This document shows positions 25,351 through 34,799 of a stretch of 64,000 bases of DNA, one piece after another. Below the pieces are notes generated by a model that worked only from the letters and a program-made list of their open reading frames with translations, had not been told where the DNA came from and made no database searches. Every line of letters begins with the position of its first letter. Position 1 is the stretch's first letter. This DNA comes from CAYMZZ01 sp964395095 (GTDB taxonomy: Bacteria > Bacteroidota > Bacteroidia > Chitinophagales > Chitinophagaceae). The stretch spans positions 186,001 to 250,000 of the forward strand of contig CAYMZZ010000003.1 of NCBI GenBank assembly GCA_964395095.1, written 5' to 3'. The position numbers were made by a program, and so were the translations under genes.

Positions 25351-25788
25351 TTGTGGCAACTTCACCACTCTTCCCCAAAAATGCTCTATGCTTCCTACTA
25401 CTTCCATAAACTCATCGACTTCCACCGGTTTGCTGATAAAGCAGTTGGCATGGTTGCGATAGGAGGTCATGATATCCCGCTCGGAAGAGGAGGTGGTGAG
25501 CATGATCACGGGGATATGCCGGAAATGATCGCTTTGTTTGATGAAAGCCAACACCTCCTGTCCGTTTTTCCGGGGCATATTGATATCGAGCAGGATGATG
25601 TCGGGTGTCTGGCTGTTGGCATAATCTCCTTTCTTCTCCAGGAACCAGATGGCTTCCTGCCCATCGCGGGCCACACTCAGTGTATGGGGTACCCCTCCCT
25701 CTTCCAGCGCCTCGGTGGTGAGTAATATATCTCCCTCATTGTCTTCCACCAGCAAAATATGAAGTGGCTTACTCATCATTTCGTTCAT
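25339..25788 (-). CDS. Single-domain response regulator, Rcp1-like
   Basis: 149 residues from MNEMMSKPLHILLVEDNEGD. The receiver has VEDNEGD, phospho-acceptor Asp68 in IILLDINMPRKNG and Lys120 in CFISKPV. There is no output domain. This is the Rcp1/CheY-like type that works with phytochrome-style kinases by phosphotransfer or protein binding. The kinase upstream on the same strand ends in the same type of HisKA domain and is the probable partner. The upstream part of the open frame is not family-like, so the later start is used. The last residues, QRES, come from a heptamer array. Confidence 0.88.
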   Translation of the reverse strand: MNEMMSKPLHILLVEDNEGDILLTTEALEEGGVPHTLSVARDGQEAIWFLEKKGDYANSQTPDIILLDINMPRKNGQEVLAFIKQSDHFRHIPVIMLTTSSSERDIMTSYRNHANCFISKPVEVDEFMEVVGSIEHFWGRVVKLPQRES

Positions 25789-25987
25789 AAAGGTTCTGGC
25801 TCCGGTTTTATTCGTTCGGGAAAACAGCCGTCCTGGGTATTTGTTCTGCCAGGTGATAAAAAACATTTTATCATTTTTTCCCATCTCTCCGTAGGAGGCC
25901 AGCGCGTTAAATGTAGGTCAGGAATGGTGAATCTGCAAGAAGCTTGCGGCTGAGCGGAAATTATTTTTTTAGGAGCCGGTGCCCTGG

Positions 25988-28900
25988 CTAATTTTCGCGG
26001 GGCAGGCTGAAGTAGAAGCAGGTGCCGCGACCTTCCTCCGATTCCACCCAGATGCGGCCACCCAGGTTTTCTACCTGCTTTTTCACGATGGCAAGTCCGA
26101 TGCCCGTACCTCCAAAATTATCCTGTTGGTGGAGGCGCTGAAATATCACGAAAACTTTCTCGAAATATTCCGGGTGAATGCCGATGCCATTGTCCTGTAT
26201 GGCAAAGATCCATTCCGAATCCTGTTCCGAACAGGTAATTTCCACCCTTGCCGGCTGATTCGGTTTCGCATATTTCAGGGCATTGCTGATCAGGTTTTGA
26301 AATATCTGCCGGAAAGCCGTTTTATAGCTATGCACAACTGGCATGTTGTCTACAACAATATTTGCATTTTTATCTGCGATCAGGGTTTTTTGCAATTCGC
26401 ATACGCCATGAATGATTTCCTGTACCGAGAAGCTCGCCTTCGCTTCGCTTTGCCGGCCTGCCCGGGAAAACGCGAGAAGGTCCAGAATCAATTGTCGCAT
26501 ACGTTTGGCGCCATCCACCGCAAAGCGCATATATTGGCGCGCCCGCTCATCGAGCCCGTCGCCATACTGGGAATCCAGGCGGCTGATAAATCCGGTAACC
26601 ATGCGCAGGGGTTCCTGCAGGTCGTGCGAGGCCACATAGGCAAACTGCTCCAGCTCGGCATTGGAAAGCGCCAGCTCCCTCGCACGCTTATCAAGCGCCT
26701 CATTCAACTCGCGCAGCGATTCTTCATATTGTTTCCGATAGGTAAGATCGCTCACGGTTCCCACCATGCGCACCGCGCGTCCCGTGGCATCCCGCATGAG
26801 TCCCCCTCTGTCTACCACAAAAGCGTAAGTACCATCGCTTTTCAAATAGCGGTATTCTTCGCGCCAGCGCGATATGTCGGGATTCTCAATAGCCGCTTCG
26901 AGGCTTTGGAGTACCCGTTCCTTATCATCCGGATGAATGCGCTTACTCCAGAATTCAGGCGTCATATCATCCGGATGAAGCGGATGCCCAAAGAGATGGG
27001 TATATCCTTCGCCCCAAAGCAGGGTTTCATTGGGGAAATCCCAATCCCAAATAGCATCATTGGTGGCCTGTGCCACCAGTTGAAATCGTTCATTCGATTC
27101 TCTGATCTCCCTTTCGGCCCTGCGTCGCTGGCTGATATCTTTTATGAATAGGGAAAGGCCGGTTTCAGCAGGGTAGAGATTGATCTCGAGCCATTTTTCA
27201 AGGCTGGGAAAATAAGCTTCGAGGCTTTGCTTTTCGCCTCCACTCATTACCTGCTGACAACGCTGCTGAATATGGGCGATCTTTCTGTCTTGGAAAAAAA
27301 GCCAGAATTCCCGGCCCAGCACTTTTTCCCTATTATGGTCCAGGATGGTTTCAGCCATACGGTTCCAATAGTTAATCTTCCAATCGGTATCAATCGCAAT
27401 AAACGCATCGCCAATACTTTCAAGGATGGTGCTGATACGCAGCTCCAGGGTTTTGGCGGCATGAATATCCTGTAAACTCCCGTATACTCGTGTGCAACGA
27501 CCCTGGTAAAATTCGCCCTTTCCAATACAACGGATCCATCGGGGATGCCCATCTGTTGTTGTCAACAGCAGCTCTTCGTCGAATGCCACACCCTCGTCAA
27601 TCAGTTTTTGGATAGCGGTGCCTATTCGTTCCCGGCTCTCGGGCACATAAAATTCAAGCCCACCGGTAAAACTGGGAATATAATCATCCGGTACTCCGAG
27701 TATTTCTCGGGTCATGGGCGACCAGTACATTTCATGCTGTTCTGGCTGGTTAAGGTCCAGCTCCCAACTTCCGATTCGCGCCATTTCGGTGGCGCTCAGC
27801 AACAGCTCTTCCAGCTTCTTCTTCTCGGTAATATCCTTTCCATAGCCAAAGATGGTTCCGCTTTCTCCCCGCAACTGCGATGCGCTCCAAAGAATCCATT
27901 TATACGACCCTTGTCGTGTACGATACCGGCATTCGATGGAAATTGATTCTTCCCCGTTCAGCACCCTGCGAAATCCTGCAAGCATGGCTTCCTGGTCATC
28001 CGGATGCACCAGGTTGAGGGCGGGTGTGGCTTTTAGTTCGCTTTGGGTCCAGCCCAATACATTTGTGAAAGCCGCATTTAACATCTTGAAGTTGGCTTCC
28101 AGGTCAATCAGGCAGAGCATTTCCGGCGAATCGTTGAAGAAGCGGCTAAACAGGTCTTCGCTTTGCTTACGCCTGATTTCAGCAGCCAGCAGGGGTTGCA
28201 GTTCCTCAAAAAGTAGCTGATACCGTTCCAGGCTTTCCATGGAACTCCGGCTGCCAAACATCAGCACCCCCATAAACTGACCTGCATGAAACAGCGGTAG
28301 TGCCATCATGGATTGAATACCAGCCGCCATGGCCGCACTCTTGCGCAAGTAACCCGGATGCGTGCTTACCTGATCCCAGGTAAGCGTAACCCCTTTTTCC
28401 CAGGCGATGCCCGGCATGCCTTCTCCGATCTGCACCTGACGAATTTGGGTGGGGTCCTCATAAAAATGCGAGTGCAAGCTGGAATTATTAAGATAAGCTT
28501 TCAGCCTTAGTGTGTGCTCATCATAATCCAGAGTCCAGAATTCGGCCATGTCAAATTCCCCAAATCTCACCATATGTTTCAATGTGGAATCCAGCGCTTC
28601 ATCCAGCGTATTGGTCACGGAAAAGATCTCGCTTATTTCTTTCAGCAACAGTTTTTGCTGATCATATCTCTTCTTTTCCTGGTCAAGCAGGTAAACTCTG
28701 GTGATGTCTTTTACGGCAACTACCCTGAACCGCATTCCGTCGCGTTCTTCCAGCAGGGTGGAATGAAGGTCGATATGGATAGTATCCCCTCTGCTGGTCA
28801 GCGCCTCCCATTCCGCCGGTATATCTGATCCCAGGTCCATAAAACTGGTATGCAGGTCCAGCATCAACTCTTTTTGCACGTCCGGAAAAAGGTCAAAAAA

Positions 28901-29524
28901 AGCTTTGCCTTTCAAATCATCATAGCTGTACCCAAAAATTTCGCCGAAACGGGGATTCAGGTCTACCAGATATCCTGACTTATCCAGCAATCCAATGCCA
29001 ACCGGTACGGCTCGAAATACGGAGTCAATTAATTTTTCCCTGGCATGCAGCCTGGCAATGGCCTCCCGGTAGTCCGTTGTGTCTTCGAGTGTCAGAATGG
29101 TCCCCGCCTGATCTGGACTCTTCCTCGCTCTTATCCTCAGCCAATGCATTTTACCATCCACGCTCTTCATGCCCAACTCAATTTCATGGCTGTTCCGGTG
29201 CCGCAACTGATCGATTAAATCAGCTACCAGCACCTGCTGCGCAGGCGGCAGGATTTCAACAAATGGATTTCGCTGTGCTTGTATCCGGGAAAGTTTATCG
29301 CCCCAAAAATCGAGCGCCGGGTGGTTATAGTAACGTACCAGTCCCTGCGCATCGAGTATCAATACGAGTATATCGGCCTGCTCGGTCAGCAGGTCGAAAA
29401 GGCCCGCTTTTTCAGCATTCGAAAGTTGCTGCGTGTCTGCGGAATGCCTCCGGGATGCTGGGCTATTCGTTGGTGGATGGCTGTCCTTGTCCTCTTGCAT
29501 GGCGAACGGGATGGAATCAGCCAT
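25988..29524 (-). CDS. Soluble multi-PAS/GAF sensor histidine kinase
   Basis: 1178 residues without membrane segments. In order: PAS (about 45-160), PAS (about 165-285), GAF (about 295-450), PAS (about 455-575, FNDSPEMLCLIDLEANFKMLNAAF), PAS (about 580-690), PAS (about 695-800), PAS/PAC (about 805-935), coiled coil (about 935-955), then HisKA with QFAYVASHDLQEPLRMV and His967. The ATPase domain has NLISNALKYAKP, IQDNGIGIHPEY and GGTGIGLAIV and ends EGRGTCFYFSLP. The GAF has no visible bilin-binding Cys, so light sensing is not indicated. The Rcp1-like regulator lies 199 bp downstream. Confidence 0.92.
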   Translation of the reverse strand: MADSIPFAMQEDKDSHPPTNSPASRRHSADTQQLSNAEKAGLFDLLTEQADILVLILDAQGLVRYYNHPALDFWGDKLSRIQAQRNPFVEILPPAQQVLVADLIDQLRHRNSHEIELGMKSVDGKMHWLRIRARKSPDQAGTILTLEDTTDYREAIARLHAREKLIDSVFRAVPVGIGLLDKSGYLVDLNPRFGEIFGYSYDDLKGKAFFDLFPDVQKELMLDLHTSFMDLGSDIPAEWEALTSRGDTIHIDLHSTLLEERDGMRFRVVAVKDITRVYLLDQEKKRYDQQKLLLKEISEIFSVTNTLDEALDSTLKHMVRFGEFDMAEFWTLDYDEHTLRLKAYLNNSSLHSHFYEDPTQIRQVQIGEGMPGIAWEKGVTLTWDQVSTHPGYLRKSAAMAAGIQSMMALPLFHAGQFMGVLMFGSRSSMESLERYQLLFEELQPLLAAEIRRKQSEDLFSRFFNDSPEMLCLIDLEANFKMLNAAFTNVLGWTQSELKATPALNLVHPDDQEAMLAGFRRVLNGEESISIECRYRTRQGSYKWILWSASQLRGESGTIFGYGKDITEKKKLEELLLSATEMARIGSWELDLNQPEQHEMYWSPMTREILGVPDDYIPSFTGGLEFYVPESRERIGTAIQKLIDEGVAFDEELLLTTTDGHPRWIRCIGKGEFYQGRCTRVYGSLQDIHAAKTLELRISTILESIGDAFIAIDTDWKINYWNRMAETILDHNREKVLGREFWLFFQDRKIAHIQQRCQQVMSGGEKQSLEAYFPSLEKWLEINLYPAETGLSLFIKDISQRRRAEREIRESNERFQLVAQATNDAIWDWDFPNETLLWGEGYTHLFGHPLHPDDMTPEFWSKRIHPDDKERVLQSLEAAIENPDISRWREEYRYLKSDGTYAFVVDRGGLMRDATGRAVRMVGTVSDLTYRKQYEESLRELNEALDKRARELALSNAELEQFAYVASHDLQEPLRMVTGFISRLDSQYGDGLDERARQYMRFAVDGAKRMRQLILDLLAFSRAGRQSEAKASFSVQEIIHGVCELQKTLIADKNANIVVDNMPVVHSYKTAFRQIFQNLISNALKYAKPNQPARVEITCSEQDSEWIFAIQDNGIGIHPEYFEKVFVIFQRLHQQDNFGGTGIGLAIVKKQVENLGGRIWVESEEGRGTCFYFSLPREN

Positions 29525-29593
29525 AAATTAGGAAAGAATGATGAGTTGAACAAGTTGAAGACCCATTAATCCCATCAATTCTTTGTCATTTGT

Positions 29594-32404
29594 TTAGCTG
29601 AAGAGAAAACGAATATCTTCTTCTGTCAGGTTTTGAACAAAACCGGTATCCTCATTTCCGATCAATTCTTCGGTGAGGCGGCTTTTTTTCTGTTGCAATT
29701 GAAGAATTCTTTCCTCTATGCTGTCTCTGCACAACATACGGTAGGCGAAAACGCTGCGCGTTTGTCCGATCCGATGGGTGCGGTCGATGGCCTGCTGCTC
29801 CACGGCACGGTTCCACCAGGGGTCAAAGAGAAATACATAATCAGCCGCCGTAAGATTAAGCCCGGCATTGCCCGCTTTAAGGCTGAGCAAAAACACGGGG
29901 GGAGAATTTTCTTCCTGGTTAAACTGATTAACCTGTCTTTGCCGATCCTCCACCCTGGTTTGGCCATCCAGTCGCAGGAACGCTATATCCCGCTTCCGCA
30001 ATTCTTTTTCCAGCAGATCGAGCATGCGGGTGAATTGCGAAAACACCAATGCCTTGCTGCCGGCTGCCAGGTTTTCGAGTTCCTCAAGCAGCACTTCTGT
30101 CTTAACGGAATCATAGCTGAACAGGGATTCATCCTGCACCAACTCACAGGAATTACAGGCCATGCGCAACTTCAATATGCCCTGCAATACATTCAATCGT
30201 CCGGCTTCAAGGCCCTGCTCATGGATCTGTAGAAAGAGATTAGACTTTACCTGTTCGCGGATGGAATCGTATGCCAAACGCTGGTCGCTGCCCATCTCGC
30301 ACCAAAGTATGGATTCCACTTTCTCGGGCAGATCGGTGGCTACCTGTTCCTTGGTTCTGCGCAGGATAAAGGGGGCCGTAATTTTCTGCAGGGCTCTTGT
30401 TTTATCTGCATCCCCCTGCCGGTCGATGGGGTCGGCATATTCCCGCTTAAAGAATTCGCGGCTGCCAAACATGCCGGGCAATAGAAACTGAAACTGACCA
30501 TAGAGATCAAAAGTATTGTTCATGACCGGAGTGCCACTTAAGGCGAAGCGGACATGGCATTGCAGTTCATAAACCGCACGGGCAGTAAGCGAGGCCGGAT
30601 TTTTAATGCTGTGGCTTTCATCAGCGATGATGCTGTCAAAAACAAGATCCCTGAACTGTTCCAGATCGCTGCGCAATGTGCCATAGCTGGTGATCAGGAT
30701 GGCACCGCCACCGTTGCGCCAGTTTTCGCTGTTCCGCTGCGTGCCATGATGCAGGATAACCGGGATGGAAGGTGCGAATCGCTGCAATTCCTGTTGCCAG
30801 TTGTAGAGCAGGCTGCTGGGGCAAACGACCAGGTGCAGGGCGCCCGGATCGGCTTCGAGTCGCGATGCCAGGTAAGCGATGGTCTGCAATGTTTTACCAA
30901 GACCCATATCATCGGCCAGGCAACCACCGGCATGGATCTCCGATAAAAGCCGCATCCAATCGTAGCCCTTTTGCTGATAGGGCCGCAGCGTTACTGCTTC
31001 GAGCTGTGTGGGAAGGGGATACAAAGGGGCACCCTTCTGGTCGCGCCATTGGCTCCAGTTTTTCCACCATCCTGCCGGTATCAGCTTGCCCGGTTCTTCG
31101 GTTTGTGCGCTCAGCGCGGCCCAACGGCCAATACGGATCCCCTTCTTCTGCACTTTGGCATGCTTAAGCAACTGTCCATACTGCGCCTGCCACTCATCCG
31201 TCAGTAAGCCCAGACTGCCATCTTTCAGCAATACCGCTTTCTGTCCGGCCCACAACATTTTCTGTAATTCCTGAAGGGGAATGATTTCTTTTCCAAATTT
31301 CACCTGCATCGAAAAATGGAGCCAGTCAGCTTCTTCGGATTCCAGCTCCAGCAGGGTCGCTATTTTTTCCGGAGAATACCGGAAATGACGGAGCATATCC
31401 ATGCCCAGCACATCTATTTCCCGGTCGAGTAGCAAATGATAAGTTTTGGCAAACCATTGTTTTTTCTGTGCATCGGCAAACGACAGGTAAAAGTAGCCAT
31501 TCAGTTGCCGCTCAAAATTCGGGTGAAGCGATTCGAGCAATTCGCGCAAAGGATTCTCCTGTTCTTTGTCGCGTACAACAATATAGGTTTTGCCGTTCCG
31601 GATGATTTCTGTTTCGGCGGTCCATTCCCCTTCCATCACAAAGCCTTCGTAGTTCCATTGCGGGGTAAGCACCAGGAAATTATTGCTGATCTCGCTGAGC
31701 AGTACCTGAAAGCCAGGCGGGGAGGCTATTTTTTCAACACCCAGCAACTGGCTGCTATTAACGCGATAGTCGCTCTGTACCCGGGCGAGTACCTGTTCAC
31801 GGAAAGCGGTTCCTTCCAGCGGGGCTTGTTGCTGAAGCCATTCCAGCAGTTGGTAATCCTTCCAGCTGAGCAGGAAGTATTCATTTTGGCTGCGAAGCAG
31901 GAAATGATGGCGTTCAAAACTTGCGAGCGGAAATTTTCCATCATTCAATTCTACCTGGCAATCAAGGATAAAAAGGCCTTCTTTTTTTTGCACGTCAAAA
32001 CCAAGGATGACGCGCAGGGGACTGAAAATGCATGGGCCCGAAAGCATGCGGCCCGCATTCAGGGGAACCCGATGCATCCATTCGCAAAGGGGCAGAAAGG
32101 GCTTGAGACTATGCAGATGCGTATAAGCCATTTTCAACAGGGCCTGCTGACGATATGCCTGATGGGTACCCGACAGCTTTCCATTTCTATCAATCTCTGC
32201 CTTTGCGCTGAGGAGTGATGATTTTGTAAAAAAGGAGAGGGCATCCCGCGCTTCTTTAGGCAGATTGGGAAACTTCTCCCGCAGGAGGGCGGGCACGGGT
32301 TCAAAGGTTTCTATCTGGGGGATGCCGGCTTTTTTGGTGAGTTCCGCAGCTTCAATCAACAACCAGTCTTTACCCAGCTTATGAGGCGAAAGCAAGAGTT
32401 TCAT
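29594..32404 (-). CDS. SNF2-family DEAD/DEAH helicase-like ATPase
   Basis: 936 residues. The N-terminal about 450 residues are a poorly conserved region without a SWIM zinc motif. The SNF2 ATPase follows: GCLADDMGLGKTLQTIAYLAS (motif I), VVCPSSLLYNWQQEL (Ia), the motif II box FDSIIADESHSIKN (DESH instead of DEAH), and ALSGTPVMNN (III). The second RecA-like domain has KALVFSQFTRMLDLLEKEL, LSLKAGNAGLNLTAADYVFLFDPWWN (V) and DRTHRIGQTR (VI). Bacterial members of this group are DNA translocases that act on transcription or repair complexes. It is transcribed toward the PAS kinase but no link is evident. Confidence 0.93.
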   Translation of the reverse strand: MKLLLSPHKLGKDWLLIEAAELTKKAGIPQIETFEPVPALLREKFPNLPKEARDALSFFTKSSLLSAKAEIDRNGKLSGTHQAYRQQALLKMAYTHLHSLKPFLPLCEWMHRVPLNAGRMLSGPCIFSPLRVILGFDVQKKEGLFILDCQVELNDGKFPLASFERHHFLLRSQNEYFLLSWKDYQLLEWLQQQAPLEGTAFREQVLARVQSDYRVNSSQLLGVEKIASPPGFQVLLSEISNNFLVLTPQWNYEGFVMEGEWTAETEIIRNGKTYIVVRDKEQENPLRELLESLHPNFERQLNGYFYLSFADAQKKQWFAKTYHLLLDREIDVLGMDMLRHFRYSPEKIATLLELESEEADWLHFSMQVKFGKEIIPLQELQKMLWAGQKAVLLKDGSLGLLTDEWQAQYGQLLKHAKVQKKGIRIGRWAALSAQTEEPGKLIPAGWWKNWSQWRDQKGAPLYPLPTQLEAVTLRPYQQKGYDWMRLLSEIHAGGCLADDMGLGKTLQTIAYLASRLEADPGALHLVVCPSSLLYNWQQELQRFAPSIPVILHHGTQRNSENWRNGGGAILITSYGTLRSDLEQFRDLVFDSIIADESHSIKNPASLTARAVYELQCHVRFALSGTPVMNNTFDLYGQFQFLLPGMFGSREFFKREYADPIDRQGDADKTRALQKITAPFILRRTKEQVATDLPEKVESILWCEMGSDQRLAYDSIREQVKSNLFLQIHEQGLEAGRLNVLQGILKLRMACNSCELVQDESLFSYDSVKTEVLLEELENLAAGSKALVFSQFTRMLDLLEKELRKRDIAFLRLDGQTRVEDRQRQVNQFNQEENSPPVFLLSLKAGNAGLNLTAADYVFLFDPWWNRAVEQQAIDRTHRIGQTRSVFAYRMLCRDSIEERILQLQQKKSRLTEELIGNEDTGFVQNLTEEDIRFLFS

Positions 32405-32412
32405 AGTGTGGG

Positions 32413-32420
32413 CAAATGTA
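32413..32420 (-). promoter_or_regulatory. Candidate -7 box for the SNF2 gene
   Basis: TACATTTG on the minus strand ends 9 bp before the ATG, which would give a nearly leaderless transcript. Confidence 0.35.
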
Positions 32421-32532
32421 AAGGAATCAGGCTGCTGTAGCGGGTCGATTTATCGACAGGTTTTCCCAACCTGCGCAGGCCTGCTGAATAATTTGCATCT
32501 TTGTTGCTCCACCAGGAAAAGGAACAGGAAGC

Positions 32533-33483
32533 ATGCATATTGTAATCACCGGCGGCGCAGGATTTATCGGGAGCCATTTGATTCAGTCCGTTTTTAGAAA
32601 AAATCCGGAAGCGGTGGTCACCTGCATCGATAATTTCGATCCCTTTTATCCCGAAGCCATTAAGCGAAAACAGATCCATCCTTTTTTGAATTTGCCGGGA
32701 TTTCGTCTGTTGGAGCTCGATCTTTCCGAGCATACCGCAGCGGAACTGGACGCGCTGATTCCACAACCAGTAGATTGTATCGTGCACCTGGCGGCCAAAG
32801 CGGGAGTGAGGCCCAGTATTGAAGATCCCGAAGGATACCTGCGGGCCAATGTATGGGGGCTGCAGCACTTGCTCGACTTTGCCCGGCTTCGTGGCATTAA
32901 GCAGTTTGTATTTGCCTCCAGCAGCAGCGTTTATGGGGTGAATCCACGGCTTCCCTGGCGGGAAGATGAAAAGCTGATGCCCATCAGCCCCTATGCCATG
33001 ACCAAGCTCAGCGGTGAAATGATGGGGCATGTATATCATCGCTTATACGATATCCGATTTATAGCCTTGCGTTTTTTCACCGTGTATGGACCCGATCAGC
33101 GACCCGACCTGGCAATTCATTCTTTCGCGCGAAAGATACTGAAGGGAGAACCGATACGGATGTATGGAAAGGGGGATAGCTCGCGCGATTATACTTATAT
33201 CGATGATATTGTGCGGGGCATTGAAGCAGCCATGCGCTATGCGGAAAGCGGCTATGAAATCATCAACCTGGGCAATAGCGAAACGGTTTCGTTGCGCGAA
33301 CTAATAGCGGCCCTCGAGCAGCATTGTGGTAAAAAAGCAATCATAGAAGAATGGCCCGAACAGCCGGGCGATGTGCCACATACCTATGCCGATATCGGGA
33401 AAGCAAAAAAATTACTCAACTATCAGCCAGAAGTGAGTTTGGAGGAAGGATTGGGAAGGTTTGTGGAATGGTTGTTTAAGTAG
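32533..33483 (+). CDS. NAD-dependent epimerase, UDP-glucuronate 4-epimerase-like
   Basis: 316 residues of the extended SDR family. The NAD motif GGAGFIG (residues 7-13), catalytic Ser in ASSSSVYG (about 129-134), and YxxxK at Tyr154/Lys158 (SPYAMTKLS) are all present. The FTVYGPDQRPDLAIHSFARKILKGEPIRMYGKGDSSRDYTYIDDIV segment is close to UDP-glucuronate 4-epimerases, which feed galacturonate into cell-surface glycans. The length is slightly below the typical 330-340. The stop TAG lies in a heptamer array, and the next gene is a convergent glycosyltransferase. Confidence 0.9.
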   Translation: MHIVITGGAGFIGSHLIQSVFRKNPEAVVTCIDNFDPFYPEAIKRKQIHPFLNLPGFRLLELDLSEHTAAELDALIPQPVDCIVHLAAKAGVRPSIEDPEGYLRANVWGLQHLLDFARLRGIKQFVFASSSSVYGVNPRLPWREDEKLMPISPYAMTKLSGEMMGHVYHRLYDIRFIALRFFTVYGPDQRPDLAIHSFARKILKGEPIRMYGKGDSSRDYTYIDDIVRGIEAAMRYAESGYEIINLGNSETVSLRELIAALEQHCGKKAIIEEWPEQPGDVPHTYADIGKAKKLLNYQPEVSLEEGLGRFVEWLFK

Positions 33484-33650
33484 TAAGTGGTAAGTGGTAA
33501 GTGGTAAGTAGGAAGTAGGAAGTAGGAAGTTGTATGTAGGTAAGGTTGGTAATTAGCACTTTAAAAATTAACTCTAGTAAACTATCAAACTTAAAACATA
33601 AAACTTCCTACTTCCTACTTACCACTTACCACTTACTACTTACAACTTCC
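33481..33650. repeat. Heptamer inverted repeat between convergent genes
   Basis: Left arm: GTAAGTG three times, GTAAGTA, GGAAGTA twice, GGAAGTT. Right arm read on the minus strand: GTAAGTA, GTAAGTG twice, GTAAGTA, GGAAGTA once, GGAAGTT. Word order is conserved but copy number differs. The arms contain the stop codons of both flanking genes. Confidence 0.9.
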
Positions 33651-34575
33651 CATACACTTTCCGCACCGTATACGTTTTCTTATTCTGCGATTCAAAATAC
33701 GTTCTGATATTGATGTCGGCAATGATGCCGATGGTGATTAACTGTATTCCTCCCAAAACCAGGATTAGCCCCAGGATCAGCAGGGGACGGTTCCAGATAT
33801 CCTGGCCCATTATTTTGATGATGAGCAGGTATAGATTGATCAATACGCCAAGACCCAGGCTGATGAAGCCGATAGTTCCAAAAAGGTGCATGGGCTTTTG
33901 CAGGTATTTGCGGAAGAACACCATCAGGATCAGATCGGCCATCACTTTGAACGTGCGGTTGATGCCGTATTTGCTTTTGCCAAACTGGCGTGCATGATGT
34001 TTTACATCTACTTGTGTAATGCGTGCGCCCTGCAACTTGGCCAAAACAGGAATAAACCGGTGCAACTCTCCATAAAGACCCAGCTCCTCCGCGATCTCGC
34101 GGCGAAATACTTTCAGCGTGCACCCGTAGTCTCTGATATAAACGCCGGTCATGCGGCGGATCAGCGCATTGGCTATGCGGCTGGGGATCTTCCGGAGAAA
34201 TATACCATCCTTGCGGTTCTTTCTGTTGCCGGCAACAACATCCCAGTCTTCCCGCTTGAGCAGGTTGAGCATAGCGGGGATATCGGTGGGGTCATTTTGC
34301 AGGTCGCCATCGATCAGGGCCACATAAGTGCCGGAGGAATGGTCGATGCCAGCCGTCATGGCCGTACTTTGACCATAGTTTTTGCGCAACTGCACCAGCA
34401 CGGTGCGCTCATCGCTGTGTTCCAGTACCTGGGCCACCGTTTTGTCGGTGGAGCCATCATCTACCAGGACTACTTCATAATCGATACCTGCCAGTGCGGT
34501 CCGCACCGAGGCCAGTAGAGGAGCGATATTCTCCTCTTCATTCATGACCGTAATGATTACCGATAATTCGCGCAT
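33640..34575 (-). CDS. GT2 glycosyltransferase, dolichyl-phosphate-mannose-synthase-like
   Basis: 311 residues. The GT-A domain has VVLVDDGSTDKT (Asp39/Asp40) and the DGDLQNDP metal motif (Asp89-Asp91). A QLRKNYGQSTAM segment is characteristic of the DPM1/ArnC-like group. Two membrane helices (about 230-255 and 265-290) anchor it in the inner membrane. It probably moves a sugar from a nucleotide donor to a polyprenyl-phosphate carrier. The C-terminal GKL and the TAA stop come from a heptamer array. The convergent neighbour is a sugar epimerase. Confidence 0.92.
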   Translation of the reverse strand: MRELSVIITVMNEEENIAPLLASVRTALAGIDYEVVLVDDGSTDKTVAQVLEHSDERTVLVQLRKNYGQSTAMTAGIDHSSGTYVALIDGDLQNDPTDIPAMLNLLKREDWDVVAGNRKNRKDGIFLRKIPSRIANALIRRMTGVYIRDYGCTLKVFRREIAEELGLYGELHRFIPVLAKLQGARITQVDVKHHARQFGKSKYGINRTFKVMADLILMVFFRKYLQKPMHLFGTIGFISLGLGVLINLYLLIIKIMGQDIWNRPLLILGLILVLGGIQLITIGIIADINIRTYFESQNKKTYTVRKVYGKL

Positions 34576-34596
34576 GCATGCGAAGGTAGGAGAAAT

Positions 34597-34792
34597 CGTG
34601 AATCGTGAGGCGTGAGGCGTGAGGGAGTTTAGGGTTTAAGGTTTAGGGTTTAAGGTTTAAGATCCTTTAGATCAATTAGCAGAAAGAGCCGAAAGCATAT
34701 TTGACCCTCCAACTTCAAACTTTCAACCCTCAACTTTCAACCTTAAACCCTAAACCTTAAACTCCCTCACGCCTCACGCCTCACGATTCACG
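34597..34792. repeat. Heptamer inverted repeat with 35-bp perfect arms
   Basis: Arms 34597-34631 and 34758-34792 are perfect reverse complements: CGTGAAT, CGTGAGG three times, GAGTTTA. Inside, the left arm goes on with GGGTTTA/AGGTTTA words to about 34660 and the right arm with AGGTTTA, GGGTTTA, AGGTTGA, AAGTTGA. It fills the spacer between hom and the glycosyltransferase gene. Confidence 0.95.
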
Positions 34793-34799
34793 TTCTTCC

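Noticed and set aside
34627..34660. Telomere repeat
   Set aside because: TTTAGGG words occur among related heptamers in the middle of a chromosome segment; nothing suggests a DNA end.
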